Below, one piece after another: positions 16,407 to 27,085 of a stretch of 64,000 bases of DNA (its first letter is position 1; each line of letters begins with the position of its first letter). The stretch is taken from contig CAIMFJ010000005.1 in the NCBI GenBank assembly GCA_903840355.1, positions 1 through 64,000 of the forward strand, in the 5' to 3' direction. The position numbers and the translations under genes were made by a program. The notes under the pieces were generated by a model. The model ran no database searches. It was not told where the DNA came from and was given only the letters and a program-made list of their open reading frames with translations. The stretch is from an uncultured Opitutia bacterium. Its GTDB lineage: Bacteria; Verrucomicrobiota; Verrucomicrobiia; Opitutales; UBA953.

Positions 16407-19400
16407 TTATTGACGGGTGATGGTTTCGCTGAGGTTGAAAAGTAAGGTAGCCACTTGCATCCACGTGGCTTGGGCGACGGGATCGACTTCCGTGTTGAGC
16501 GGGGTTTCCCCTAATTGAAGTACGGTCTTCGCCCGAGCAGGGTCTTTTTGGTAGCGTTGGCTTTCGCGTGCTAGCGTCCGTTGTAAAATTTGCAGTTCAG
16601 CACTGGAGGGTGGGCGCGAGACGACTTCGGTGAAGGCCCAGGTTAGCTTTTGGTCATCACTGATTTTTTGTTGGAGAATTTTAGAGGCAAACACCCGAGC
16701 GGCTTCGGTGAATTGCACGTCATTAAGCGTCACGAGAGCTTGTAAGGGCGTCGTGGTGTTGCCGCGCGTGATGGTGCAGATTTCGCGATTAGGTGCATCA
16801 AACGCCACCAGATTAGGCGGCGGGGCGGTGCGCTTCCAATAAGTGTATAAGCTGCGACGGTAGAGTTTGCTACCATGGTCCTGCACGAAAGTTTGAGCTG
16901 TGGCAGGGGTCGAACCATAGTGACTAACTTCGCGCCAAAGGTCGAAAGGAGTGTAGGGATTGACGCTTGGACCTCCAAGGTCTTCGACTAACAGTCCGCT
17001 TGTTTTCAGGGCGGCATCTCGAATGAATTCCGCTGGCAGTCGGAAGCGAGGCCCCCGAGCTAGGAGGCGATTGGCAGGATCTTTTTCTAAGAGTTCGGGT
17101 GTGGCGTGACTGCTTTGTCGGTAGGTTTGCGAGGTTACAATTTGGCGAACCAGTTTTTTAACATCCCAGCCTGAGTTGATGAAATCAACCGCAAGCCAGT
17201 CTAGTAATTCCGGGTGGCTGGGCCATTGACCTTGTAAACCAAAGTCAGAAGCCGTGGCCACAATGCCAGTACCAAAAAAGGTTTTCCAGAAACGGTTTAC
17301 AGCGACGCGTGCCGTGAGGGGATTTTCTTTCATCACCATCCATTGAGCTAAGCCAAGGCGATTGGCGGGAGCGCCTGCGGGGAGTGCGGGAAAGCGACTC
17401 GGCGTGTTGGGGCTGACTTTGACCGTCGGTTGAGAGTAGTCGCCTCGATTCAAGATGAAGGTTTCGCGCGGTTTGGCGGCGATATTCATCACCATAACCG
17501 GGAAGGGTTGAGTGAGTGTCTTGAGGCGCTCCTCGGCGTTAGCCAAATCAACCCGAGTGCGCTTCAAGCCTTCGCCATGTTGGGCAAAGTAGGCCCAGAG
17601 CTGCTGTTGTTGGGCATCGGTCCGTTGTGCTGCCGCAGTCTCAATGATACTAATAATATTGCTGGGTAAGTCCGTGCCATCGTCATGCCCAGTGACGGCA
17701 AAGAGTTGGCCTTGGGATGGCACCATCCCGCCGTTGGCGAAGAAAACTTGGGTGGTGATGGAGGGTTGCGTTTGGGCACTGATGGGTTGGGCAAAGGTTA
17801 AGGTTAAGTGAGCCCCGTCGGCATGGGCGGGTTCGGGAGACCAGCCTTTACCTGGTAGGAAAGAGTGTACCTCGGCTGCGGGAAAATCAGGCAACCAGGA
17901 ACTCGCCGTCACGCGGCTAAACTTTTGGAGTTTATGAATGTTAACTTGGTCGCTGGGAACTAAGTCCGCAGTAACATCGACCGCGGAAACTAAGAAGGTG
18001 CCCAGAGGTCCTGGGATTTTTTTCTTCGGATCTTTGGGGTCGGCTACCATTTTGGGTCTGGGGCCATGGAAAACTAAGCGAATGCCGATAATCGGATCTG
18101 GGGTGACCGGCGTTTCTCCCAGTAAATCGTAAGCCGCACCGCTCAGTCCTTTGAACGTATTGCCCTCTACCGTGAAACCGCCGCCACTGTTAGGCGTAGA
18201 AATTTTGGTAAGGTGGATAGGGTAGAGTTTGAGGCCGAGTTGACGGTCGTGGAGCAAGGCTTTTTGAGCTTGGACCCACGTCTCGAGTCGTGGTGTGTCT
18301 AGTGTAGTTAGAACCTTTTTCAGGTCGGCGATGCGGCGTTGCAGTTCGGCTTCATCCTGGGTTTTCAAGACGGTTCTCTTCATCATGGAAGGACCTGAAT
18401 TATTGCCCGCATTGCCATCGAGGCCGGCATCTCCGAGGGAGTTAAAGTAAGCAAAAATCTGATAATAATCTTTTTGGCTGATGGGGTCGAATTTGTGGTC
18501 GTGGCATTGGGCACAAGCGAGCGTGAGTCCGAGCATCGCTTCACCGAGCGTTTTAACGCGATCTGCGTTATAGTTAAGAAGGTTCTCCGCAGGGATGGTG
18601 CCTCCCTCGTGGGTATTCATATTATTGCGCTGGAAACCGGAAGCGATGATTTGAGCGTCCGTTGCGTTGGGTAGTAAATCGCCTGCGAGTTGTTCGACGA
18701 TAAAACGGTCGTAAGGGAGATTATCGTTAAAAGATTGAATAACCCAATCTCGCCACAGCCACATGTGCCGTCCGCCATCAATCGAGAAGCCATTGGTGTC
18801 GGCGTAGCGGGCCGCATCTAACCAGTCGAGAGCCAGGCGTTCGCCGTAATGAGGGCTTTGCAGTAAACGCTCGACGAGTTTTTCGTAGGCATCCGGCCGG
18901 GTGTCTTGGCAGAAGGCCGCGACTTCTGCGCCCGTGGGAGGGAGGCCGGTTAGGTCGAGGGTGACGCGACGAATTAAGGTGGCTCGATCGGCTTCGGGGG
19001 AGAAGGTCCGACCTTCCTTTTTTAATCTGTCCCCAATAAACGCATCGATGGGGGCGATTCCCTTGATGGGTGGATTGCTGGCGACTGGAGCAATAAAGGC
19101 CCAGTGCTCTTCATACTTAGCCCCTTGTTCAATCCAAAGTTTTAGCTTCGCTTTATCTTGGGCCGAGAGGGTTAGGTGAGATTTCGGGGGCGGCATGACC
19201 TCTTCGGGGTCAGTGCTTAAAATCCGCTGCCACGCTTCGCTCTTAGCCAAATCACCTGGGGTGATGGCGGTCGTGTCTTTGTGCGGCTTGGTGGCGTCAG
19301 CAAAACTATCGAGGCGCAACTTTGCTTTGCGGCTTTTCTCGTCGGGCCCGTGGCAACTGAAACAGTTTTCGGACAAGATTGGCCGAATGTCGCGATTATA

Positions 19401-19490
19401 TTTCATCTCCTCAGCCCCGAGGCTTAGCACGCTGAGGCAGGTGAGGGGTAAAAAGCGGAGCAAGGACACCATGAGCAATGATTTAGACAA
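16407..19490 (-). CDS. PSCyt1/DUF1549/DUF1553 cytochrome-like protein
   Basis: A 1027-residue exported protein with a signal peptide (about 1-26). The N-terminal planctomycete-type cytochrome c domain carries [11 protein letters not shown] (C43-x-x-C46-H47) and the VMPPPKSH loop. DUF1549 follows ([12 protein letters not shown] through [13 protein letters not shown], which adds a second CxxCH). A middle beta region of about 250 residues comes next, then DUF1553 ([54 protein letters not shown]). The reaction is not established; the heme motifs suggest redox chemistry in the periplasm. The middle region makes it about 190 residues longer than its paralogue at 22122. Confidence 0.92.
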   Translation of the reverse strand: MSKSLLMVSLLRFLPLTCLSVLSLGAEEMKYNRDIRPILSENCFSCHGPDEKSRKAKLRLDSFADATKPHKDTTAITPGDLAKSEAWQRILSTDPEEVMPPPKSHLTLSAQDKAKLKLWIEQGAKYEEHWAFIAPVASNPPIKGIAPIDAFIGDRLKKEGRTFSPEADRATLIRRVTLDLTGLPPTGAEVAAFCQDTRPDAYEKLVERLLQSPHYGERLALDWLDAARYADTNGFSIDGGRHMWLWRDWVIQSFNDNLPYDRFIVEQLAGDLLPNATDAQIIASGFQRNNMNTHEGGTIPAENLLNYNADRVKTLGEAMLGLTLACAQCHDHKFDPISQKDYYQIFAYFNSLGDAGLDGNAGNNSGPSMMKRTVLKTQDEAELQRRIADLKKVLTTLDTPRLETWVQAQKALLHDRQLGLKLYPIHLTKISTPNSGGGFTVEGNTFKGLSGAAYDLLGETPVTPDPIIGIRLVFHGPRPKMVADPKDPKKKIPGPLGTFLVSAVDVTADLVPSDQVNIHKLQKFSRVTASSWLPDFPAAEVHSFLPGKGWSPEPAHADGAHLTLTFAQPISAQTQPSITTQVFFANGGMVPSQGQLFAVTGHDDGTDLPSNIISIIETAAAQRTDAQQQQLWAYFAQHGEGLKRTRVDLANAEERLKTLTQPFPVMVMNIAAKPRETFILNRGDYSQPTVKVSPNTPSRFPALPAGAPANRLGLAQWMVMKENPLTARVAVNRFWKTFFGTGIVATASDFGLQGQWPSHPELLDWLAVDFINSGWDVKKLVRQIVTSQTYRQSSHATPELLEKDPANRLLARGPRFRLPAEFIRDAALKTSGLLVEDLGGPSVNPYTPFDLWREVSHYGSTPATAQTFVQDHGSKLYRRSLYTYWKRTAPPPNLVAFDAPNREICTITRGNTTTPLQALVTLNDVQFTEAARVFASKILQQKISDDQKLTWAFTEVVSRPPSSAELQILQRTLARESQRYQKDPARAKTVLQLGETPLNTEVDPVAQATWMQVATLLFNLSETITRQ

Positions 19491-19608
19491 AGCGGAGATG
19501 GGTAAGTTGCAAGGGGATAGGCGGGTTTTTAATCGGTAGATTTTGACGGGGGCGACCTCGTTGATGATTCGTCTTTAACAATCACGCTTATTTAACTTAT
19601 AAGGCCTG

Positions 19609-20619
19609 ATGCACGAAAGCTCCTTTCCTCGTCGGGAATTTTTAGGCGCGGCCGCAGGCACGCTGGCTGCTTGGGCGATGGGGTCCTCCCGTTTGCTGGC
19701 CCAAGAAGGTACCCTCACGCCTTTAAAGCGTCCGCCCAACCCTTATGTTTATAAATTTAAGATTGGGGACTTGGAGGCTTTTTCAATTAGCGACGGTCAC
19801 ATGCTCTTCCGCGAAGGTCTTAACTTGATGTGGCCCGCAGAGGATCGTCCGGTGATGAAGGCGGCGATGGAATTTAATCGCGAGCGTTTGGATGCCTTGC
19901 CCCTTTACATCAATGTCCTCGTCTTACGTCGCGGGGAAGAAGTCGCCGTGATTGATGCTGGTTTTGGGATCCGTCACCCCAATCCTAATTTCGGTTGGCT
20001 GGAAGAAGGTCTCAAAGCCATCGGGATTAAGCGCGAGCAAGTAACGGCGGGTTTCTTGAGCCATTCCCACTCCGATCACTTGGATGGGTTTGTCGATGGC
20101 GAGCGTCCGACTTTCCCCAATGCCAAGATTTACCTGCTACAAGCGGAGTATGATTTTTGGACGGGCCCTCATCCGGACTTCTCCAAGTCCAAGCGCGATA
20201 AAAAACCTTTGCCTGCCATGGTGAAGACCGTGGTGAAAAACTTTGGGATTTTAAAAGATCAACTCGTGATTGTGAAAGACGGCGATAAGTTCTTTCATGA
20301 TGCCGTAGAAATCATCGCGGCTCCGGGGCATACGGATGGACATGCTTGTTTCGAAATTCGCTCCGGTGACGCCTCTTTGGTGCATATCAGTGACGTGGTA
20401 CACCACCATGTTTTGATGTTTGATAATGTGGGCTGGACGGTGGCGATGGATCATGACCCTGAAACAGCCGTGAAGACGCGGCAAAAACTCTTTACCCGAA
20501 TGGCGGCGAATAAATCGCGTGCCTTTGGCTTTCACCTCCCTTGGCCTGGGATTGGCACGGTCGTCCCCAGGGGTAGCCAATATGCTTGGGTACCCGAGCG
20601 TTGGAGCTGGGGATCGTAA
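19609..20619 (+). CDS. Tat-exported metallo-beta-lactamase-fold hydrolase
   Basis: A 336-residue protein with a twin-arginine leader (FPRREFLGAAAG) and a cleavage region ending LLAQE. The metallo-beta-lactamase fold shows VAVIDAGFG, the zinc motif HSHSDHLDG (H-x-H-x-D-H), AAPGHTDGH with the third histidine, and SDVVHHHV supplying the bridging aspartate. The family includes lactonases, phosphodiesterases and quorum-quenching enzymes; nothing here picks one. AAGG is not present before the ATG, but AAGG at 19601 is a weak ribosome site. It stands divergent from one DUF1501/PSD1 pair and convergent with the other. Confidence 0.88.
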   Translation: MHESSFPRREFLGAAAGTLAAWAMGSSRLLAQEGTLTPLKRPPNPYVYKFKIGDLEAFSISDGHMLFREGLNLMWPAEDRPVMKAAMEFNRERLDALPLYINVLVLRRGEEVAVIDAGFGIRHPNPNFGWLEEGLKAIGIKREQVTAGFLSHSHSDHLDGFVDGERPTFPNAKIYLLQAEYDFWTGPHPDFSKSKRDKKPLPAMVKTVVKNFGILKDQLVIVKDGDKFFHDAVEIIAAPGHTDGHACFEIRSGDASLVHISDVVHHHVLMFDNVGWTVAMDHDPETAVKTRQKLFTRMAANKSRAFGFHLPWPGIGTVVPRGSQYAWVPERWSWGS

Positions 20620-20652
20620 GTAACCTTAAAAGTTTAAAGTCGAAAACTGACC

Positions 20653-22119
20653 TTATCCCAAAAGGCCATTGACCAGTTTGCCGTGCACGTCGGTGAGGCG
20701 GAACTGGCGGCCTTGGTAGCGGAAGGTGAGGGCTTCATGATTAATCCCGCAGAGATGGAGGAGCGTGGCTTGCATGTCATGAATGTGCACGGAGTCTTTG
20801 GCGACGTTCCAGCCAAATTCGTCGGTTTCCCCATAAACATGGCCACGTTTGACGCCACCTCCGGCCAGCCACCAACTGTAAGCTCGCCCAAAGTGATCGC
20901 GTCCACCCACTTTAGGGCCTTGTTGATTTTGACCAAAGGGGGTGCGCCCAAACTCACCGCCCCAAATAACTAAAGTATCCTCGAGTAGACCGCGTTGCTT
21001 TAAATCTTTGACTAATGCGGCACTGGGTTGGTCGGTATCCCGACATTGGAGTTCGAGTTGGGTGAATAAATTATTATGCTGATCCCAGCCCGCATGCATG
21101 AGTTGGGTGAAGCGCACGCCACGTTCCGCGAGGCGGCGAGCGATGAGGCAATTGTTGGCAAAAGTGCCAGGCGTGAGTACGTCGGGTCCATACATATCGA
21201 GGACCGACTTCGGCTCGTTTTTGAAATCAAGTAAGTCGGGTACCGACGCCTGCATGCGGAAGGCCATTTCATATTGGGCGATACGCGTGTCGATTTCAGG
21301 GTCGCCTACGATGCCTGCGTTTTCCCGGTTCAGGGCTTGGACGTCGTCGAGTAGGGTGCGACGTGCGGCACGACTCATGCCTGCGGGATTGTTGACATAC
21401 GGTACAGGTTCGCCGACGCCTCGGAAGCGCACCCCTTGGTGTTTTCCAGGCAAGAACCCGTTGCTCCAATAGTGTTCAAAGAATAACTGTCCGCAGGTTT
21501 TGCCTTTATCGGACGAGGTCATCACGACGAACGAAGGTAGATCTTCGTTCATGGTTCCTAGTCCATACGAAAGCCAGGCCCCCATGGCGGGACGCCCCGG
21601 GATTTGCGAGCCGGTCATGAAGAACGTTACGCCCGGGGCATGATTCACGGCTTCAGTGTTGAGGGAGCGGACAACGCAAATCTCATCAGCAATTGAACCG
21701 ATGTGAGGTAGCATCGTACTCAGCGTGCGTCCTGATTGGCCGTATTTTTGAAATGGTTTAATGTTAGGGACAATCGGCCACTTCGAGTAGCCGCTCGACA
21801 TGGTAGAGAGGCGGGTATCGCCGCGCACACTCGCAGGGATATCCTGACCTGCGAGTTTTTCGAGCGTGGGCTTATGGTCGAATAAATCAACGTGGGAGGG
21901 ACCTCCGCCTTGCCACAGGCAGATGATGCGTTTGGCTTTGGGAGCAAAGTGCGGCAGGCCTGGTAAAGCGCCTACGGGGTTCGGGGCGGCTTTAAGGTCG
22001 CGGGCGAGGAGCGTGGAGAGGGCCACGGTACCAATGCCTTGAATCGAAGCGCTCAGAAAACTACGACGGGTCAGGAGGCGACGCCATTCTTGAGGAGAGA
22101 GGTCAGAGGCGGAGGGCAT
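20653..22119 (-). CDS. DUF1501 protein with Tat signal (second copy)
   Basis: A 488-residue DUF1501 protein, clearly a paralogue of the one at 14927 (shared HFAPKAKRIICLWQGGGPSHVDLFDHKP, RMQASVPDL, RGVRFTQLMHAGWDQH and GGEFGRTPFGQ...GRDHFGRA). The leader RRSFLSASIQGIG gives a twin-arginine signal. It begins two bases after the stop of the partner DUF1549/DUF1553 gene. Export across the inner membrane and pairing with the cytochrome-like partner are strongly suggested; the reaction is unknown. Confidence 0.92.
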   Translation of the reverse strand: MPSASDLSPQEWRRLLTRRSFLSASIQGIGTVALSTLLARDLKAAPNPVGALPGLPHFAPKAKRIICLWQGGGPSHVDLFDHKPTLEKLAGQDIPASVRGDTRLSTMSSGYSKWPIVPNIKPFQKYGQSGRTLSTMLPHIGSIADEICVVRSLNTEAVNHAPGVTFFMTGSQIPGRPAMGAWLSYGLGTMNEDLPSFVVMTSSDKGKTCGQLFFEHYWSNGFLPGKHQGVRFRGVGEPVPYVNNPAGMSRAARRTLLDDVQALNRENAGIVGDPEIDTRIAQYEMAFRMQASVPDLLDFKNEPKSVLDMYGPDVLTPGTFANNCLIARRLAERGVRFTQLMHAGWDQHNNLFTQLELQCRDTDQPSAALVKDLKQRGLLEDTLVIWGGEFGRTPFGQNQQGPKVGGRDHFGRAYSWWLAGGGVKRGHVYGETDEFGWNVAKDSVHIHDMQATLLHLCGINHEALTFRYQGRQFRLTDVHGKLVNGLLG

Positions 22120-22121
22120 GG

Positions 22122-24638
22122 TTATTCGCGGGTAATGGCCGCATCGAGGTTGAATAATCCTAAACAGGCAGCGGTTAGGGCGGCGTGTTCAATCGCAGGA
22201 ATACGCTGGTCGCGAGTCGACTCACCGAGTTTAAGTAGTGCTTCGGCGGCGGGTAAGTCCTGACGGTAAATTTCACGTTGGTGGCTCAGTAAGTTTTGGA
22301 GCAGGACGGTTTCCGTGCTTTGTGGGTCTCGACCGAGAATACGTTTAAAAGCGGCACTTAGCCTTGTCGTATCATCGGAACCTTCATGCCAAACGACTTG
22401 GGCCAAGGCACGCGAAGCTTCGACCCAAGTGGGATCGTTGAGCATGGTTAAGGCATGCAGCGGAGAGGACGTGGTGGCGGTGCGCACGCGGCACGTTTGG
22501 CGCGATGCGGTATCAAACATATTAACGGGAGCAATGGTGCGTCGCCAAAAAGTATAGAGACTGCGGCGATATAAATCAGGGCCCTTGGAGGTAGGGTAGG
22601 TGAAGTCGCGTTCTTTCGTGATGGCGAGACTCTCCCAAGGTGCGGGCGGCATGTAAGGGTAGACCGGCGCCCCACCGATTTGAGGATTGAGTAAACCACT
22701 CGCCGTCAGGGCTAAGTCGCGTAGGAGCATGGAGGGCAGGCGGAGTCGGGGGGCGCGTGCGAGCCATTTATTATCCGGGTCTTTTTGTAAGAGTTCGGGA
22801 CTGACGTGACTCGTTTGACGGTAGGTTTTGCTCGTGACGATAAGACGTTGGAGGGCTTTGGTCTTCCAGCCTGACTTCCGGAATTCTACGGCCAGCCAAT
22901 CCAGTAATTCACGGTGCGTGGGCTGTTCGCTTTGCACGCCCAAGTCTTCCGAGGTGCGTACAATCCCTTTGCCAAAGAACAGTTGCCACTGGCGATTGAC
23001 TTGGACGCGAGCCGTGAGCGGGTTTTCGGGGGCAAAAAGCCATTGGGCGAAGCCGAGACGATTCGCCGGAGCTTGCGGGGGGGGCGGGGGCAGGAAGGCT
23101 GGAGTATTAAAGGTGACTTTTTCTTTTTTAGACAAGTAGGCTCCTCGGTAGAGGATGTTGGTCTCGCGCGGTTGGACGTCGCTCATTACCATGACCCGCG
23201 GAAGGTTTTCGGAAGTGCGGAACTGATCGAGGGCTGCTTTCGCTTGATCGATTGCCAGAACGGCGGGGATTTTTTTGCGGGCCTCCGGGAAGATATTTTT
23301 TATATAATAATCTAAGACTTTCTTGTTTTCATCTTTTGTTAAAGCATGTCCCGGGGTCAAAAGAGCTTGTAGCTCAGCGGGGATTTTATCCTTCGGCTTA
23401 TCAGGTTGTTGGAGCCAGGTTTGATAGGCTTGATTGCGGAGGGTGAAGAATGCCTGGTTTTTTTCGTTAAAGTTTTTTTCTAAAGCGGTGAGTTTGGCTT
23501 GTTGCTCGGCATTGGGGTATTCAACGACAGGCTGGTCGAGGCGGAAGCGAGAGGGCCCGCCGCTGGGGACGCCGCGTTCGGGCACGTGATTAAAGGCATC
23601 GAGTAAACTATAATAATCTTTTTGCGTAATCGGGTCGTATTTATGGTCGTGGCATTGGGCACAGGCCATTGTCAGTCCCAGCCACGTGGTGGCAGTGGCG
23701 TCGACGCGATCGAAGAGACTAGTGTAGCGTTGCTCTTCCGCAATATTGCCGCCCTCACCATTAAGGATGTGATTACGGTTAAACCCGGTGGCGATTTTTT
23801 GCTCCAGTGTAGCATTAGCCAAGAGGTCGCCTGCTAGCATTTGCGTGCTTAATTGATCGAACGGGAGGTCCGCATTGAGTTGGCGAACGAGCCAGTCGCG
23901 CCACACCCATTGGAAGGTATCTCCATCTTGCTGAAAACCGTTACTGTCGGCATACCGGGCAGCATCGAGCCAGGGCAGAGCCATACGTTCCCCGTAATGG
24001 ACTGACTGCATAAGACGATCCACTTGTCGCTCGTAGGCATCGGCTCTGGCGTCGTTGAGGAAATGGGTAATCTCTTCAGGAGTGGGCGGTAGGCCAGTTA
24101 AGTCTAAAGAGACCCGGCGGAGCAGGGTGGTCTTGGGGGCTTCAGGGGAAAGTTGGAGTCCGAGGGTTTTGAGCTTGGCGACGATGAAGGCGTCGATGGG
24201 GTTAACTTCGCCGACGTTGGGGAGGGGAGGCTGGATGGGGGTTACAAAAGTCCAGTGCGGTTGGTAGACCGCTCCTTCGGCAATCCAACGTCGCAGGGTT
24301 TCACGTTGTGCTGGCGTCAGTGAGCGATGCGAAGTCGGTGGCGGCATGACTTCCTCGGGGTCTTGACTGAAGATTCGTTTAATCAGCTCACTATCGTCAG
24401 GTCGCCCTGGGGTAAAGGCTTTGGCTTTAAGGGCCTCGGCCCGCTCATCGAGACGTAATTTGGCCTTACGCTTATTGGCGTCGGGTCCGTGACAGTAGAA
24501 ACAGTTTTCGGATAAAATGGGGCGAATGTCGTTGGTATAGTCGACGGACCCTGTTTCTGCCGCTCCAAGTTTAACCACCCCGATTGCGAGGACGGCAAAC
24601 GAGGTCACGAGCCTGCGGAAAACGCTCGGACGAGGCAT
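22122..24638 (-). CDS. PSCyt1/DUF1549/DUF1553 cytochrome-like protein (second copy)
   Basis: An 838-residue exported protein. The signal peptide spans about 1-27. The cytochrome c domain carries ENCFYCHGPD (C46-x-x-C49-H50) and VMPPPTSH. DUF1549 runs from NPIDAFIVAKLK to [13 protein letters not shown] with its own CxxCH. DUF1553 starts at NRLGFAQWLF and includes VNRQWQLFFGKGIV and [16 protein letters not shown]. Unlike the copy at 16407, a short helical insert rather than a long beta region joins the two DUFs. It leads a two-gene unit with the DUF1501 gene (2-base gap). Substrate and electron partner are unknown. Confidence 0.92.
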   Translation of the reverse strand: MPRPSVFRRLVTSFAVLAIGVVKLGAAETGSVDYTNDIRPILSENCFYCHGPDANKRKAKLRLDERAEALKAKAFTPGRPDDSELIKRIFSQDPEEVMPPPTSHRSLTPAQRETLRRWIAEGAVYQPHWTFVTPIQPPLPNVGEVNPIDAFIVAKLKTLGLQLSPEAPKTTLLRRVSLDLTGLPPTPEEITHFLNDARADAYERQVDRLMQSVHYGERMALPWLDAARYADSNGFQQDGDTFQWVWRDWLVRQLNADLPFDQLSTQMLAGDLLANATLEQKIATGFNRNHILNGEGGNIAEEQRYTSLFDRVDATATTWLGLTMACAQCHDHKYDPITQKDYYSLLDAFNHVPERGVPSGGPSRFRLDQPVVEYPNAEQQAKLTALEKNFNEKNQAFFTLRNQAYQTWLQQPDKPKDKIPAELQALLTPGHALTKDENKKVLDYYIKNIFPEARKKIPAVLAIDQAKAALDQFRTSENLPRVMVMSDVQPRETNILYRGAYLSKKEKVTFNTPAFLPPPPPQAPANRLGFAQWLFAPENPLTARVQVNRQWQLFFGKGIVRTSEDLGVQSEQPTHRELLDWLAVEFRKSGWKTKALQRLIVTSKTYRQTSHVSPELLQKDPDNKWLARAPRLRLPSMLLRDLALTASGLLNPQIGGAPVYPYMPPAPWESLAITKERDFTYPTSKGPDLYRRSLYTFWRRTIAPVNMFDTASRQTCRVRTATTSSPLHALTMLNDPTWVEASRALAQVVWHEGSDDTTRLSAAFKRILGRDPQSTETVLLQNLLSHQREIYRQDLPAAEALLKLGESTRDQRIPAIEHAALTAACLGLFNLDAAITRE

Positions 24639-24767
24639 TCCTTTATAACAGTTTTTAGAAGATTAGGTTTCAAGGTAAGTTTGTGCTAAAAGCCAAGTAG
24701 CCTGAGGGGTGTAAATTGAAGCCAGCGGAGGCTTTGGAGTTGCTGAGATGGCTTAGCTTGTTGTGAT

Positions 24768-25898
24768 TTGGGAGTCTTGAGTCTCCTTGATCGCTATATC
24801 CTCCGTGAATGGGCTAAAGTTTTCAGCCTCTGCATTATTTGTTTTTCAGGGTTATTGCTGATTTCCGAGGGTTATAACTGGATTCCGGAGTTGCTATCTT
24901 GGGGGTCAAGTTTGGCGACGATTGGGCTCTTCCTTTGGACGAAACTGGTGGGTGGGGTTTCGATGCTTCTGCCCATTTCCCTTTTAATTTCGGTAGTTTT
25001 CGTACTTTCAGCTATGAATCGTAACCAGGAACTGGCGGCGATTCGCGCCGCGGGGATTGGTATGTGGCGCCTAACGCTACCTCTCTGGGCGATGGGCTTG
25101 GCCTTGGCGTTTCTTTTAGCGGCCTTAAACGCTTGGTGGGTACCCGATGCTTTAGACACGCAGCGTAATATTTTAGATCGGGAAAAATTCGCGGCAATTA
25201 AGCGCAAAGGTGGTACGGCCTTGCCGGTGGGTGAGTCTGGTTCGGTTTGTTTTGAAAATCCTAAGTCGGGGCGCTTGTGGCGCATCAGCCGTCTTGGCTT
25301 AACGATTGGCCAAGCCTTTGAGGTCGAGGTGCATCTTTTTGACCCGAAGCACCGTGAGGTGCGTTGTGTTTCTGCCCGCTTTGCCGATTTCCAGAAAACG
25401 GCGGGTCGCTGGCATTGGAGTTTTCGCCAAGGGCGCGATATGCACTTTGACGCCGCGACGGGGACTTTGCTTTCCCAACCTGCGTTTCAAGAGTTAAGCG
25501 TTCCAGAGTTGGATGATGATCCCGAAATCATGCTCTATGCAGAACGGGATGCGGAATTACTGTCCCTGCGTGAAGTCGCTCGGTTTATTGATCAAACTGG
25601 CCAGAATGCCTCCGGTCGTAATGCGATGTACGCCATGCGTTATCATAGCATTTTGGCAGGTCCGATTATTTGTTTGGTGGTAGTTGCCGTGGCGATTCCG
25701 TTTTCGGTGGTGGGTGGACGGGTTAGTCCCATGATTGGGGTCGCAAAAACGTTCGGCCTGTTCTTAGCCTTCTTCTTTATTTCTTCGGTGTGTAATGCTT
25801 TCGGTAACAGCGGGGCTTTACCACCGGTTTTGGCGGCATGGTTGCCGGCGATTATCACGGCACTTTGGGCTATTCCAAAACTTCGTTCTGTAAACTAA
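24768..25898 (+). CDS. LptF/LptG-type lipopolysaccharide-export permease
   Basis: A 376-residue inner-membrane protein of the LptF/LptG (YjgP/YjgQ) family, the permease of the LptB2FG transporter that lifts lipopolysaccharide to the Lpt bridge. It opens LLDRYILREWAKVF with a first span at about 15-35. Spans at about 60-80 and 98-120 follow, then a periplasmic beta-jellyroll (about 130-265) and three C-terminal spans. The family feature MNRNQELAAIRAAGI is at about 84-98. No ATG start exists: the frame opens after a TGA at 24744-24746, leaving TTG 24768 or TTG 24777; the second has GGAG nearby and gives the more usual N-terminus. The stop overlaps the next start by one base. Confidence 0.88.
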   Translation: MGVLSLLDRYILREWAKVFSLCIICFSGLLLISEGYNWIPELLSWGSSLATIGLFLWTKLVGGVSMLLPISLLISVVFVLSAMNRNQELAAIRAAGIGMWRLTLPLWAMGLALAFLLAALNAWWVPDALDTQRNILDREKFAAIKRKGGTALPVGESGSVCFENPKSGRLWRISRLGLTIGQAFEVEVHLFDPKHREVRCVSARFADFQKTAGRWHWSFRQGRDMHFDAATGTLLSQPAFQELSVPELDDDPEIMLYAERDAELLSLREVARFIDQTGQNASGRNAMYAMRYHSILAGPIICLVVVAVAIPFSVVGGRVSPMIGVAKTFGLFLAFFFISSVCNAFGNSGALPPVLAAWLPAIITALWAIPKLRSVN

Positions 25899-27055
25899 TG
25901 TTACGAGCTCTTCGTCTTCGTCCCGGTCGTCCTGCACGTGTGTTGCGGGGTCATCCTTGGGCCTTTTTGGGTGAAATTGACCTCACGCTAGGTACGCCTC
26001 CGGCGGATGGTGATCACGTGGAGTTGACGGACTTGAAAGGTCGCTGCTTAGGGGCAGGGTTATGGAACGGCCGTTCGCAGATTGCGTGGCGTCGGTATTC
26101 GCGTCGCCCAATTCCATTAGATGCGACGTTGCTGGAGGATTTAATCAAGTCGGCCTTGAAACGCCGCGAAGGTAAATTGGTGGCTCGTTTGGTATGGTCC
26201 GAAGCGGATAGTTTACCGGGTTTGGTCGTAGACCGATTTCACGATTTACTGTCGGTGCAGACTTTGACCTTAGGCATGGAGCAGCGCTTGCCGCTTATTT
26301 TAGAAATCCTGCAACGTCACCTGCGTCCGCGCGAAATCGTCTTAAAGAATGATGCCGCCACCCGAAAGCTGGAAGGGATGGATGCTTATGTGCGTACGGT
26401 ATCAGGTAAGCCTTTAGAGCCTTCATGGATGGAGGTGGGTGGGGTGCAGTGGCGCGTTGATTTGCTTGGTGGTCAGAAGACAGGTCTCTATTTAGACCAA
26501 ATTGAGCAACATGCACATGTGGCCCAGTGGGCTAAGGGTCGCCGCGTCTTGGACACCTTTTGTAATCAAGGTGGTTTTGGCTTAGCTTGTGCCCGCGCCG
26601 GAGCCACTTCGGTTTTAGGTTTAGATTCCTCCGAGGAGGCCATCCAGGCCGCTCAAGCGGCTGCGACGCGCAATCAGTTAGCCGCCCGCTTTGAAGTCGC
26701 CAATGTGTTTGATTGGTTCACCGAGCACCGTGAAGAGGTCTTTGATTTAATCATTTTAGACCCGCCACCTTTTGCCCGGAGTAAAGACTCGGTCGAAGGT
26801 GCTTTGCGTGGTTACAAGGAACTCAACTTGCGAGCCCTGCGTTTGCTGGCTCCGGGCGGAATCTTGGCGACTTACTCCTGTTCCCATCGCGTGACAGAGG
26901 AAATGTACCTTGAAGTCATTGAGGCTGCGGCGGCGGATGCGCGCCGCGAAGCGATTGTTTTAGAACGCACTTCGCAACCAGCCGATCACCCCGTGTTGGT
27001 GAATTTCCCCGAAAGCCGTTACCTTAAAGGGTTTTTAATTGAGATTCGGGCTTAA
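25898..27055 (+). CDS. RlmI-like class I rRNA (cytosine-C5) methyltransferase
   Basis: A 385-residue S-adenosylmethionine-dependent RNA methyltransferase of the RlmI/YccW group. The ATG at 25898 overlaps the TAA of the LptG/F gene (TAATG), implying coupled translation; an in-frame start 20 codons upstream lies inside that gene. An N-terminal PUA domain (about 1-75, RPGRPARVLRGHPWAF) is followed by an RNase-H-like linker domain and the Rossmann core. The core shows GLYLDQI, the SAM loop LDTFCNQGGFGLACARAGA, and LDPPPFARSK before SCSHRV. It probably modifies 23S rRNA; the exact nucleotide is not readable. Cytoplasmic. Confidence 0.88.
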   Translation: MLRALRLRPGRPARVLRGHPWAFLGEIDLTLGTPPADGDHVELTDLKGRCLGAGLWNGRSQIAWRRYSRRPIPLDATLLEDLIKSALKRREGKLVARLVWSEADSLPGLVVDRFHDLLSVQTLTLGMEQRLPLILEILQRHLRPREIVLKNDAATRKLEGMDAYVRTVSGKPLEPSWMEVGGVQWRVDLLGGQKTGLYLDQIEQHAHVAQWAKGRRVLDTFCNQGGFGLACARAGATSVLGLDSSEEAIQAAQAAATRNQLAARFEVANVFDWFTEHREEVFDLIILDPPPFARSKDSVEGALRGYKELNLRALRLLAPGGILATYSCSHRVTEEMYLEVIEAAAADARREAIVLERTSQPADHPVLVNFPESRYLKGFLIEIRA

Positions 27056-27085
27056 CATAGGGCTGATTTCAGATTTATTGGCGGT

